Source of the DNA: JAXGXJ01 sp040772905
Lineage (GTDB): Bacteria > Actinomycetota > Thermoleophilia > RBG-16-64-13
Direction: 5' to 3'
DNA length: 64,000 nt
Assembly: GCA_040772905.1 (NCBI GenBank)
Contig: JAXGXJ010000008.1
Coordinates: 124,001 to 188,000, forward strand
Every line of letters starts with the position of its first letter. The first letter of the stretch is position 1. This document shows, piece after piece, positions 55,169 to 63,549 of the stretch. The notes under the pieces are model-generated. The model worked only from the letters and a program-made list of their open reading frames with translations, did not search any database and was not told where the DNA came from. Both the position numbers and the translations under genes were made by a program.

Positions 55169-55867
55169 TTAGGCGGGATTGAGAAGAACCTGGCAGAGAC
55201 GTACGCCCTCCATCGCATCGGTGCTCCACGAATCGGCTCCGACGAACTCGCACACCCTGCCATCGATGATCGCTCCACCTATGGCGACGGGCAGATGGTA
55301 CCCGAGCTCGCGTTCGTGCGCGCGCACCAGCGATACGGTCTGCTTCATGCTCTCGAATGCAGCCATGATGAGTCCCGATAGGCAAAGGACGTCGGGCCTG
55401 CTGCGCAGGACCTCTGCCATGAAGGCTTCCGCCGGCACGTCCACGCCCAGATCGACGACTCTGAAGCCGAACCCGCGCAGGGCAGTACCGAACAGGCGCT
55501 TGCCTATGTCGTGGATGTCTTTGGCCACCGTGCCCAAGACCACGGTCCCCACCGGTTCCCCGCTCGGTTCTTCTTCCGCGGGAGGCTGCACCATCTCCAA
55601 TACCTCTTTGAATAGCTCGCCGGCCATGATCAATCCGGAGATGTAGTACTCCTGCCGCTCGTAGCGTTCGCCCACTACCTTGAGCGCCTGCTGGCAGGTG
55701 CTGAGGATCGACGGACGCGTAGGCCCTTCCTGAGCCAGCAGCTGCTTGGTGAGGCGGAGTGTCTTCACCTCATCGAGTTCGATGAGCGAGTGCCGCAGTT
55801 CGTCGAGCGTGGCTATGCCGTCCGTGTCCCCTCCTCCGGTCCCAATCTGGCACGCAAGCTGAACCAT
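55169..55867 (-). CDS. Corrinoid (B12)-binding methyl-carrier protein
   Basis: A 232-residue protein of the MtbC/MttC/MtaC type, which shuttles methyl groups on a cobalamin. The helical cap domain (about 20-95) has QALKVVGERYERQEYYISGLIMAGE. The Rossmann domain has the cobalt-ligand motif DIHDIG (Asp117, His119, Gly122), SGL at 164-166 and the GG at 197-198. Its ATG lies 55 bases inside the end of gntR, so the two are probably co-transcribed. It is likely the partner of the URO-D-like proteins on the other strand. Confidence 0.9.
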   Translation of the reverse strand: MVQLACQIGTGGGDTDGIATLDELRHSLIELDEVKTLRLTKQLLAQEGPTRPSILSTCQQALKVVGERYERQEYYISGLIMAGELFKEVLEMVQPPAEEEPSGEPVGTVVLGTVAKDIHDIGKRLFGTALRGFGFRVVDLGVDVPAEAFMAEVLRSRPDVLCLSGLIMAAFESMKQTVSLVRAHERELGYHLPVAIGGAIIDGRVCEFVGADSWSTDAMEGVRLCQVLLNPA

Positions 55868-56595
55868 CCGGCACGGAGAAGGAATCGCCCCCAGCTCACC
55901 GGAGCTCCGTCCTTCTCTCTGAAAAGGTGCTCAAGGCACAGTGCCGCCGTGCCCTCGGGCTCGCCCAGTACCTCCGCTCCATCGGCGTCGAGGTTGACTG
56001 AGGTGAGCGTGAGCTCCCCGCGAGGAAAGCGGCGCACGCCACCCGAATCGAAGAACGCGTGGAGAGAGGTGAGCTGCAATTGAGCCTCCACCAGCGGCCT
56101 GCGTGGGTCGTAGATGATGTACTCGCGGTGGTACATGGCCGGCTCGTCGTTGTAGAGCACCGAACGACGCAGGTACACCACCATGTGTCCCGGCTCGACT
56201 CCAAGCTTGGCCACCGCGTCGTCGTCGGCGCGGACCATGGTGGCCGAGAGAAGTCTTATGTCGGCCGACTCATCAAGCCACTCCCCACCACGGAAATCGA
56301 GATGGAAGGGAGACTGGCTGAGGTCCAGCGAGCGGACGAACGTCCCTCGCCCCTGGATGGCGGCCACCAATCCTCGGCTCTCGAGCAAGGCCAGAGCGCG
56401 TCGTGCCGTCATGGGACTCACCCCGAACTCGATGCAGAGTTGAGGCCCGGATGGTAAACGGCTTCCATCCGGATAAGTGCCGGACGTGATCCGGTCCGCG
56501 AGTGTGTCCGCGATCCGGGCGTACGCCGGGCCGCCCCCACGCGATCCCTCTATCACCACTGCCCCCCCGGGCGCAAGGAGACCTTTGCTATGCAC
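55813..56595 (-). CDS. GntR-family (HutC type) transcriptional regulator
   Basis: A 260-residue repressor-like protein. The N-terminal winged helix (about 24-88) includes IADTLADRITSGTYPDGSRL and VSPMTARRALALLESRGLV. The UTRA ligand-binding domain (about 100-245) includes YLRRSVLYNDEPAMYHREYI. GTG at 56595 is the most distal start; GTG codons at 56559 and 56556 have a better G-rich ribosome site. It sits between the corrinoid gene it overlaps and the divergent URO-D genes it may control. Confidence 0.88.
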   Translation of the reverse strand: MHSKGLLAPGGAVVIEGSRGGGPAYARIADTLADRITSGTYPDGSRLPSGPQLCIEFGVSPMTARRALALLESRGLVAAIQGRGTFVRSLDLSQSPFHLDFRGGEWLDESADIRLLSATMVRADDDAVAKLGVEPGHMVVYLRRSVLYNDEPAMYHREYIIYDPRRPLVEAQLQLTSLHAFFDSGGVRRFPRGELTLTSVNLDADGAEVLGEPEGTAALCLEHLFREKDGAPVSWGRFLLRAGWFSLRARLGPEEGTRTA

Positions 56596-56620
56596 ATAGT
56601 TAATCGAGCCGGAGCTTAGC

Positions 56621-56639
56621 TATCGATGTTTCATCGATA
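56621..56639. promoter_or_regulatory. Inverted repeat, candidate GntR operator
   Basis: TATCGATG-TTT-CATCGATA, perfect 8-base arms, in the divergent gntR/URO-D region. This 110-base stretch is far richer in A and T than the flanking genes. It lies 29 bases before the URO-D promoter -35. Binding by the adjacent GntR is inferred. Confidence 0.55.
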
Positions 56640-56667
56640 TGACCTTTATATCATGTATAAGAGTCGG

Positions 56668-56696
56668 TTGCGGGGGCCCTTTACTTCTTGTATATT
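56668..56696 (+). promoter_or_regulatory. Promoter of the URO-D-like operon
   Basis: TTGCGG (56668-56673), 17 bases, TATATT (56691-56696). Start near 56703, giving a leader of about 80 bases. Confidence 0.6.
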
Positions 56697-56785
56697 GCAG
56701 ATGCCGGGGTAATAAGCGGGGGCTCAGCAATCAGCCACGCTCTGGGGCTTCCAGTGTGGGGCGACTGAAGTGGGGGGCGATGGGC

Positions 56786-58123
56786 ATGGGCGAGCCAGCT
56801 TGGTCGCAACTTTCAGCCGATGAACGTCTGGCACGGCGCTGGTCCGCATTTGCGGCGCCCGGGGTCGAGTTCGTCGATGAGCACGCGCGCGCCGAGTATG
56901 CCGCGCGGGCTGCCCGCCTGAGGAGTGCCATCCTTCTTGAAGGTGTGCCCGATCGCACGCCCGTCTGTCTACTTGCCGGGTTCTATCCCGGCCACAGCAA
57001 GGGACTCACCCCTTACGACGCCATGCATGACTATCCCCGTGCGGCGGAGGCCTGGTACGCCAGCAACATCGAACTCCAGCCCGACTCCCTCATGGCGCCT
57101 TTGTTCGCAGCTGTGCCCGGACGTGCCTTCGAGATGCTCGATGTGCGCGTGCTCAGTTGGCCCGGTCATGGGGTGGCCAAAGAAGCGGGGTTCCAATACA
57201 ACGAGCAGGAGTGGATGCGCGAGGACGAATACGACCTGCTCATCGATGATCCCACCGATTTCCTGCTGCACACCTGGTTGCCGCGCACCGTGGCAGGCAT
57301 GGAGGGGTTCGCCTCCATCGGCTCGCCGCTCGACATGATCGAGGTGGTGGCCGGTCCGCCCTACCTCATGCGCTGGGCCGATCCAGCCGTGCAGGCCAGT
57401 CTGGAGAAGTTGGCTGCGGCGGGTCGTGAAGCCCTGGAATGGGGCGGCACGTTCTACCCGCTGTTGGGGCGACTCGTGGCGTCGGGCTTCCCGGGGACCA
57501 TCGGGGCCATGTCGCTGGCACCGTTCGATGTCATCGGCGATACCTTGCGTGGCACGCGCGGGGTCCTTACCGACATGTTCCGTCAGCCCGATGCCTTGCT
57601 CGAGGCCTGTGACCGGCTGGCTCCCATCATGGTGAAGTGGGTCACCCGGCGGGCCACCGAGCACACGGGGCCGCTCATCTTCATGCCTCTGCACAAGGGC
57701 GCCGACGGCTTCATGAACGATGAGCAGTTCCGCACCTTCTATTGGCCGAGTCTGCGCAAGGTCATCGAAGGTCTCGTAGCGGACGGCTTCGTCCCTTATC
57801 TCTTCGCTGAGGGTGCGTACAACACGCGGCTGGAGATCATCCGCGACGTGCCTGTGGGCCGTACGGTATGGCAATTCGACCACACCGACATGAAACGGGC
57901 CAAGGAAGTGCTGGGTGGAGTGGCCTGCATACAGGGGAACGTGCCCGTGAGCCTGCTCAACCTGGGCAGCCCCGATCAAGTGACGGCCTACTGCCGGGAC
58001 CTCATCGAGTCCTGCGCGCCCGGAGGCGGGTTCATCCTCGATGTGGGCGCGGTGGTGGATGAAGCTCGGCTGGAGAATATGCTGGCGATGGTGAACGCAG
58101 TCAAGGAGACGGCCAGAACGTGA
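56786..58123 (+). CDS. Uroporphyrinogen-decarboxylase-family protein, putative corrinoid methyltransferase (copy 1)
   Basis: A 445-residue URO-D-fold (TIM barrel) protein. It is larger than HemE and not beside heme genes, so methyl transfer to or from a corrinoid protein is more likely than decarboxylation. Shared with copy 2 are GHGxAxxAGxQYNExEWM, PLHKGADGFM, FAEG, DMKRAKE and EGNVP-like QGNVP. The zinc motif HxC of MtaA/MtbA enzymes is not seen; His is followed by Lys-Gly. The start at 56786 gives exactly the same length and N-terminal alignment as copy 2 and fits the GGGGGG site. Confidence 0.82.
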   Translation: MGEPAWSQLSADERLARRWSAFAAPGVEFVDEHARAEYAARAARLRSAILLEGVPDRTPVCLLAGFYPGHSKGLTPYDAMHDYPRAAEAWYASNIELQPDSLMAPLFAAVPGRAFEMLDVRVLSWPGHGVAKEAGFQYNEQEWMREDEYDLLIDDPTDFLLHTWLPRTVAGMEGFASIGSPLDMIEVVAGPPYLMRWADPAVQASLEKLAAAGREALEWGGTFYPLLGRLVASGFPGTIGAMSLAPFDVIGDTLRGTRGVLTDMFRQPDALLEACDRLAPIMVKWVTRRATEHTGPLIFMPLHKGADGFMNDEQFRTFYWPSLRKVIEGLVADGFVPYLFAEGAYNTRLEIIRDVPVGRTVWQFDHTDMKRAKEVLGGVACIQGNVPVSLLNLGSPDQVTAYCRDLIESCAPGGGFILDVGAVVDEARLENMLAMVNAVKETART

Positions 58124-58180
58124 CCTGATAGCAGCGACGGCAGACGGTACGGCGGACACACAGAGTCGGGGGGCGACCAG

Positions 58181-59518
58181 ATGTCTGAAAAGGACTGGCA
58201 GGACATGACGGCGGACGAGAGGCGTGCGTGGCGCATCGCGCAATGGCGCGAGCCCGGAATGGACTTCGCCGGTCCTGAGGCCGAGGCGGAGTATAAGGCT
58301 CGGGTGGATCGCTTCGTCGCTGCCTTCGAACTGCGTGAGCCCGATCGGGTGCCCGTCAACATCAACTGTGGCTGGTGGCCCACGGAGTGGGCTGGGCTCA
58401 GCGCCTACGAGGCCATGCACGATTCGGTCCGCGCCGCGCAGGCTTTCGTGGACTTCAACGTGGAGTTCCAACCCGACGGCATGGTCAGCCCTGTCCTATA
58501 CACCACTCCCGCGTCGGTCTTCGAGACCATCGACTACCGGCTCTACAAGTGGGCGGGCCACGGCATCGCAGAGGATGCGGGCTACCAGTACAACGAAGCC
58601 GAGTGGATGCGGCCCGAGGATTACGATCATCTCATCGCCGACCCCAGTGATTACATGCTGCGTAGTTACCTGCCGAGAGCGGTGGGCGCGTTCGCCGGGT
58701 TCGCCGGCCTGTCTTCGCTCTTTGATTTCATCGAGCTGCCGTTCGTGTCGGGGCACGTGGGCGGATGGGGCTCGCCCGAGATGGCCGAAGGCCTGCAGCG
58801 CTTGGCTACCGCCGCGGGGATGGTGGCCGAGTGGGGCCAGGTGACCTTCCCCAAAATAGGCGAGATGATGGCTCTGGGTTTTCCGGCCTATTACGGCTCG
58901 GCGACCAAGGCGCCGTTCGACATCCTGGGTGACAGTCTGCGCGGCACCCGCGAGGTCATCATCGATCTGTTCCGTCGGCCGGAGAAGGTGCTGGCGGCCT
59001 GCGACCGCCTGGTCCAGGTGGCCGTCGATTTCGTCGTGCGTCGGCCCGGTCCGCGGCCCACGCCGGTGGTGTTCATGCCCCTGCACAAGGGGGCCGATGG
59101 CTTCATGAGCGATGAGCAGTTCCAGACCTTCTACTGGCCCAGCTTGAGGGCGGTCCTCCTGGGGCTCATCGAGGAGGGTTTCATCCCCTTCTGCTTCGCC
59201 GAGGGTCGCTATGGCTCCAGGCTGGAAGCCATCATGGACCTGCCCAAGGGCCGCACGGTGTGGCTCTTCGACCAGACCGACATGAAGCGGGCCAAGGAGA
59301 CCATCGGGCAGGTGGCCTGCATCGAAGGCAACGTCCCGCTCTCTCTCATCTATGCCGGCACACCCGACGAGGTCACCGCCTACAGCCGTGATCTCATCGA
59401 CACCTGTGGGCGCGGAGGCGGGTTCATCCTCAACATAGGTGCAGTGGCCGACTCCGGGAAGCCGGAGAACCTACGGGCCATGATCGAAGCGGCCAAGCAG
59501 TACGGTCGGTACCGATGA
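58181..59518 (+). CDS. Uroporphyrinogen-decarboxylase-family protein, putative corrinoid methyltransferase (copy 2)
   Basis: Also 445 residues and clearly homologous to copy 1 over the full length, roughly half identical by eye. N-terminus MSEKDWQDMTADERRAWRI aligns without gaps to copy 1. The barrel keeps PLHKGADGFM, CFAEGRYGSRLE and QTDMKRAKETIGQVACIEGN. The pair arose by tandem duplication and divergence. They may act on different substrates or as a heterodimer. The leader repeats the GGGGGGCGA of copy 1. Confidence 0.82.
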   Translation: MSEKDWQDMTADERRAWRIAQWREPGMDFAGPEAEAEYKARVDRFVAAFELREPDRVPVNINCGWWPTEWAGLSAYEAMHDSVRAAQAFVDFNVEFQPDGMVSPVLYTTPASVFETIDYRLYKWAGHGIAEDAGYQYNEAEWMRPEDYDHLIADPSDYMLRSYLPRAVGAFAGFAGLSSLFDFIELPFVSGHVGGWGSPEMAEGLQRLATAAGMVAEWGQVTFPKIGEMMALGFPAYYGSATKAPFDILGDSLRGTREVIIDLFRRPEKVLAACDRLVQVAVDFVVRRPGPRPTPVVFMPLHKGADGFMSDEQFQTFYWPSLRAVLLGLIEEGFIPFCFAEGRYGSRLEAIMDLPKGRTVWLFDQTDMKRAKETIGQVACIEGNVPLSLIYAGTPDEVTAYSRDLIDTCGRGGGFILNIGAVADSGKPENLRAMIEAAKQYGRYR

Positions 59519-59685
59519 CCAGGCAACGGCATCATACGCGAGGCGTGGGAGGTGATCGGATGGGGTGGGACGGCTGAGGACGCCCGGATCGCCTGGCGGC
59601 AGGACGCTCGCGCAGGCGACCAACTGGGTGTGGCTCGGCCCACGAAGGGTTCGAGAAAGGTCAGTTACAGAAGGGGGAACGTGTG
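59519..59685. other. Gap between URO-D copy 2 and the binding protein
   Basis: 167 bases without a convincing gene. No B12 box of a cobalamin riboswitch and no clear promoter found. GAAGGGGG before the start codons is the ribosome site. Confidence 0.4.
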
Positions 59686-61146
59686 ATGACACCAGAGGAG
59701 CTCAATCCGAGGCCTGAAGAACAGGAACCGTCAGTCGGTAAGCCGGTAAGCCGGCGCCAGTTCCTCAAGTACGCCGGTCTTGCCGGTGCGGTGGTCGGTT
59801 TCGGCAGTGGCCTGGGTGGCTTGATGGCGGCCTGCGGCGGTGACGAGCCCGCTACCACTACTGCCGGTGGCGCTACCACTACTGCCGGCGGCGCCACCAC
59901 GACCGCTGGTGGCGCGACCACCACGGCGGGTGGAGCGACGACGACAGTATCGTCCGGTGTGGAGCCGCCGGCTCAGGACAAGTTCGTCATCGGTGGCGCG
60001 CGGCCGTTGTCCGGCATGTACGCCATGTTCGAAGAAGCTCACTTCGGCCCGGCCTACAAGATCTGGGTCGAAGACATGAACAAGGACGGCGGCATCAACA
60101 TCGCCGGCAAGAAGCTGCCGGTGGAGTTGAAGGTCTACGACGACCAGAGCGACCTCGACACCTGTATGCGCCTCATGACCAAGCTCATGGAGGAAGACAA
60201 GGTCGACTGGCTGCTCGGTCCGCAGAGCACGGCCTTCCTGTTCGCCGGCGCCGGTCTGGCCCAGTCGCGCGGGTACGTCCTGTGCTCGGCTGAGGGTGGC
60301 GCCACCTCGCTCGAGGCCGAGATGGCGAAGGGCACCCTGCCCCTGTTCTTCCAGTTCCTCAACTACTCCAACCACTACCAGATGCCGGTGTTCGCCGAGA
60401 TCCTCGCAGAGTTGGGCGCGAAGACGGTGTCCATCATGTACCTGGAGGACCTGCACGGCATCGAGTACCAGAGCCAGGCCCAGGTCTTCTTCTCCAGCGC
60501 GGGCATCCAGATCCTGAGCACCACGCCCATCCCGTTCGGCATCAAAGACGTCTCCAGCATCATCAAGAAGTGGCAGGGCGAGAATCCGGATGTGATCTGC
60601 AGCTTCGTGTATCCCGACCAGTACATCCTGACCACGCAGACCATGATCCAGCTGGACTACAACCCCAAGGCGTACCTGACCGGCCCGGGTGGGTCCACCC
60701 AGGTCATCTGGAACATCTTCGAGGGCGCGGCCGACGGCATCATGTTCGAGGGTGCTTGGTCTCCCAAGACCAGCCCCGAGGCCCAGGCTTACTACGAGAG
60801 GTTCCAGCAGCAGGTGGGCGGCAAGGACAACGTCGACTTCTGGGGCCCGCTGATCTACGGGGCCGAACTACAGTTCATCCAGAAGTGCATCGAAGAGGCT
60901 GCGACGCTCGATCACGAGAAGATCGCCGAGGTCCTGCGGACGGCCCATCATCCGACCATCATGAGCCCGGATACCTTCATGACCAACCAGATCCTCGACC
61001 GCTCCTGCTATGCCGGCCAGATCGGCCAGTGGCAGAACGGGTTCCCGCAGGTCATCGATCCGGGCGATAAGCGCACGGCGGACATCTGGTATCCGAAACC
61101 GACTTGGGCGGAAGCGAAGACCTCGTCGACCAGCAGCACCTCCTAG
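59686..61146 (+). CDS. ABC transporter substrate-binding protein (Leu/Ile/Val-type, lipoprotein)
   Basis: A 486-residue type I periplasmic-binding-fold protein of the branched-chain amino acid/amide family. The N-terminus has a twin-arginine-like SRRQFLKYAGLAG signal ending in MAAC, a lipobox-like site. A threonine-rich repeat linker follows, then the binding domain (KFVIGGARPLSGMYAMFEEA, YDDQSDLDTCMRLMTKLMEE, LLGPQSTAFLFAG). Permease and ATPase genes that normally follow are missing; the homopolymer block begins 52 bases downstream. It probably brings in the substrate of the adjacent methyltransferase-like pair. Confidence 0.88.
   Translation: MTPEELNPRPEEQEPSVGKPVSRRQFLKYAGLAGAVVGFGSGLGGLMAACGGDEPATTTAGGATTTAGGATTTAGGATTTAGGATTTVSSGVEPPAQDKFVIGGARPLSGMYAMFEEAHFGPAYKIWVEDMNKDGGINIAGKKLPVELKVYDDQSDLDTCMRLMTKLMEEDKVDWLLGPQSTAFLFAGAGLAQSRGYVLCSAEGGATSLEAEMAKGTLPLFFQFLNYSNHYQMPVFAEILAELGAKTVSIMYLEDLHGIEYQSQAQVFFSSAGIQILSTTPIPFGIKDVSSIIKKWQGENPDVICSFVYPDQYILTTQTMIQLDYNPKAYLTGPGGSTQVIWNIFEGAADGIMFEGAWSPKTSPEAQAYYERFQQQVGGKDNVDFWGPLIYGAELQFIQKCIEEAATLDHEKIAEVLRTAHHPTIMSPDTFMTNQILDRSCYAGQIGQWQNGFPQVIDPGDKRTADIWYPKPTWAEAKTSSTSSTS
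59851..59946 (+). repeat. Tandem repeat coding the Thr-rich lipoprotein linker
   Basis: Four 21-base units coding ATTTAGG plus a partial fifth (ATTT). The units differ at synonymous sites (for example GCTACCACTACT against GCGACCACCACG). It makes a flexible spacer between the lipidated Cys and the binding domain. Confidence 0.85.
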
Positions 61147-61198
61147 GTCACAGGCTCTGGTCGAGGGCTGATACGTCGCCAAGACAGAGCAGTCTCCC

Positions 61199-61234
61199 GG
61201 GGGGGGGGGGGGGGGGGGCGGCCCCCCCCCCCCC
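61199..61234. repeat. Poly-G/poly-C block (probable assembly join)
   Basis: 20 G, CGG, 13 C. It falls between the binding-protein gene and the convergent flavoenzyme gene. As RNA it would be a perfect hairpin, but the length and purity of the runs are unlike any other terminator in the window. Confidence 0.7.
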
Positions 61235-61250
61235 GCCGGACAACCCCTCT

Positions 61251-63329
61251 CTAGATGGCGTTGCCCACTTCCCAGCCGGTGCGGGTCGCGTCCGGAATCA
61301 GGCCGGGTTGGCTGCAGTCGCCTATGGCGTAGACCTCGGGCACTCTGCCTTCCAGCTGTTCGGCCAAAGAGTCGTTCTTGGCGAACGGCAGGGCGATGAC
61401 CACGTTGTCCGCCTCCAAGAAGCGCTGCTCGCCTTCTTTGGTCTCAAGGGAAAGACCCTTGTCGGTGATCTGCAGCAGCTTCACGCCTGCCAAGCGTTCC
61501 ACGCCCTTCTTGTCGAACCACAGGAACAGGCGGGTCTTGCGCTCGTGGTACATCTGCTTGCCCAGCTCGTCGTCGGTATCGACGATGGTGACCTTGCGCC
61601 CACGCTTGGTGAGGTACTCACCCAACTGGCAGCCCTGGATGGCTCCGCCGATGATGACCACGTTCTTGCCCACCGGCATCCACATCCTGCTGAGGTCGCG
61701 TAGCGTCTTGGGCCCGAAGAGCTTGAGGAAGAAGCGCAGCATGCCGTAGAGGTCGGCGCTCTTGACCACGTTCTTGCCGTCCAGGCCGGGAACGTCCGGC
61801 AGGGTGGGCTGCCCACCGGCGGCCACGATCACCACATCGGGCTTCTCGGCCGCGATCATGGAGGCGTCGAACTCCTTGCCCAAGACGACCTTGACGCCCT
61901 CCTTCTTCACCTGGCGACGGAAGAACCAGATGACTTCGCGCACGTCCTCGGTCTTAAAGCCCTTGACCATGGCGGCCAACGACATGGAGCCGCCCAGGTA
62001 CTTGCCCTTCTCCCACAGGGTCACGTCGTGCCCGCGCGCGGCCGCCACCCGTGCCGCCTGCATGCCCGACGGCCCGCCGCCGACTACCAAGACCTTCTTC
62101 TTCTGAGTCGCGGCCGGGGCCATGTCGTAGCTCTCGGTGCCGAAGCACGCGTTGATACGGCAATGCCTAGGTTCGTTGTAGGTGCTGCTGCAGTTGCCGC
62201 ACTTGGTGCAGGGCTGGATGTCGGCCTGGCGGCCGGTGCGCACCTTGTTGGGGTACTCGGTGTCGGAGAAGATACGCCGGTTGAAGCCTATGAGGTCGGC
62301 CTTGCCCTCGCTCAACACCTTCTCGGCCGAGTCGGCGTCGAAGCCGGTGACGGTCATGATGGGGATCTTGACCGTCTCCTTCATGACGGCGGCGAGCGGG
62401 ACGTTGCACAGAGCCCCATAGTGGCTCCAGTCCATCTCCTTGGGGAACTCGCTCAGGGGGATGTGTGGCTCGGGATAGAAGATGTTGTCGGGCAGGTATG
62501 AGCCCTGGTGCATGCCGGCCCAGTGATAGCGTACGTGCAGAGAGTCGACCCCGTTGGCCTCGTAGATGCGGGCGATCTCCTGAGCTTCCTGGAGCGTGAG
62601 CCCCTCGTCGCCGGCGCCGATCTCAAGCGCGTTCATGAGTATCTGCACGGGGAAGTCCTTGCCGCAACGCTTCTTGATCTCCTGGATCACCTGCACGATG
62701 AAGCGGGTGCGGTTCTCCATGCTCTGAGGGCCGTAGATGTCGTCGCGTTTGTTCCAGAAGCGGGACAGGAAGCTGTGGAACAGATGGTCGGCGGCGGCGT
62801 TGATCTCGATGCCGTCCCAACCGGCCTGCTGCAGACGGGCCGCACCCGAGGCGAAGCGGTCGATCAGCTCCTCGATCTCGTCGATGGTGAGGGCGTGCGG
62901 CGGCTCCTCCTCATGCACGTCGAAGGGCGAATACATGGTGACCGCCGATGCGGCCACCCGCTTGGCGATAAGCGCGTAGATGCCGCCCCAGGGGCCACGA
63001 TGGTAGAGCTGGGTGAAGATGGGGCAGCCGTACTTGTGGACCTCAGCGGATAGCTCCTCCAAGTTCTTGAGGTACTTGTCGTCGTCCACGCGGAAACGCC
63101 GGTCGCCCACCTCCAGCAGCGGCCACTCCATGGCCGGTGTCTCGGTGATGATAAGACCCACGCCTCCGCGGGCCACCGCGCCGTAGAAGGCTTTGGCCAG
63201 CGGTCCCACCCGTGTCTCTCCGTCGTCGAAGAAGTAGGTCTGCGCGGCTGTCTTGACCATGCGGTTCTTCAACTGGACGTTACCGAGTTGGAACGGCGAG
63301 AAGAGGTTCTGGTACGTTGGCTGCGTCAT
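61251..63329 (-). CDS. NADH:flavin oxidoreductase of the 2,4-dienoyl-CoA reductase/2-enoate reductase type
   Basis: A 692-residue fusion. An N-terminal OYE-type FMN barrel (about 1-360) contains HRGPWGG and GWDGIEINAAADHLFHSFLS. A 4Fe-4S motif follows with Cys374, 377, 380 and 390 (PCTKCGNC). The C-terminal half is an FAD/NAD(P)H dehydrogenase (VLVVGGGPSGMQAARVAAARG; GKNVVIIGGAIQGCQLGEYL; EVYAIGDC). Relatives reduce enoates and dienoyl-CoA, act on bile acids, or oxidise trimethylamine. The substrate here cannot be told. AAGGAAGG before the ATG. Confidence 0.88.
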   Translation of the reverse strand: MTQPTYQNLFSPFQLGNVQLKNRMVKTAAQTYFFDDGETRVGPLAKAFYGAVARGGVGLIITETPAMEWPLLEVGDRRFRVDDDKYLKNLEELSAEVHKYGCPIFTQLYHRGPWGGIYALIAKRVAASAVTMYSPFDVHEEEPPHALTIDEIEELIDRFASGAARLQQAGWDGIEINAAADHLFHSFLSRFWNKRDDIYGPQSMENRTRFIVQVIQEIKKRCGKDFPVQILMNALEIGAGDEGLTLQEAQEIARIYEANGVDSLHVRYHWAGMHQGSYLPDNIFYPEPHIPLSEFPKEMDWSHYGALCNVPLAAVMKETVKIPIMTVTGFDADSAEKVLSEGKADLIGFNRRIFSDTEYPNKVRTGRQADIQPCTKCGNCSSTYNEPRHCRINACFGTESYDMAPAATQKKKVLVVGGGPSGMQAARVAAARGHDVTLWEKGKYLGGSMSLAAMVKGFKTEDVREVIWFFRRQVKKEGVKVVLGKEFDASMIAAEKPDVVIVAAGGQPTLPDVPGLDGKNVVKSADLYGMLRFFLKLFGPKTLRDLSRMWMPVGKNVVIIGGAIQGCQLGEYLTKRGRKVTIVDTDDELGKQMYHERKTRLFLWFDKKGVERLAGVKLLQITDKGLSLETKEGEQRFLEADNVVIALPFAKNDSLAEQLEGRVPEVYAIGDCSQPGLIPDATRTGWEVGNAI

Positions 63330-63480
63330 CGCACCTTCCTTTGCGGTCGAAGTGCCCCCCTGATACGCACGGGCGCAACCACCAAGCGCCCGTTCAACAA
63401 TGATAACCCCGACCGCCTGCGCTCCGATGCACGGATGGATGCTTTGTTGTAATCGCGGCGCTACCCCGATACTCCAGCCG
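63330..63480. other. Upstream region of the flavoenzyme gene
   Basis: About 150 bases between the flavoenzyme start and the hairpin at 63481. No gene and no clear -10/-35 pair recognised on the minus strand. Confidence 0.35.
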
Positions 63481-63526
63481 CAGATGGGGCGAGGCGGAGG
63501 AGTGATCCTCCGCCTCGCCCCATCTG
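63481..63526. terminator. Very strong terminator hairpin
   Basis: A perfect 21 bp stem beginning CAGATGGGGCGAGGCGGAGG and closing on a GTGA tetraloop. It lies 24 bases past the stop of the last gene on the minus strand and ahead of the flavoenzyme. No T tract. Confidence 0.8.
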
Positions 63527-63549
63527 GTCATACTTGGAGGGACTGAGCC

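Noticed and set aside
56639..56785. Longer N-terminus of URO-D copy 1 starting at 56639
   Set aside because: These codons overlap the promoter, are Cys/Arg-rich and do not align with copy 2, which starts at the position matching 56786.
59519..59685. Cobalamin riboswitch before the binding-protein gene
   Set aside because: A B12 box was expected given the corrinoid genes, but no matching sequence was found here or before the corrinoid gene.
61199..61234. Poly-G/poly-C block as a natural bidirectional terminator
   Set aside because: It could fold, and the genes do converge here, but 20 pure G and 13 pure C differ from all other stems and match the artefact pattern at 51000.
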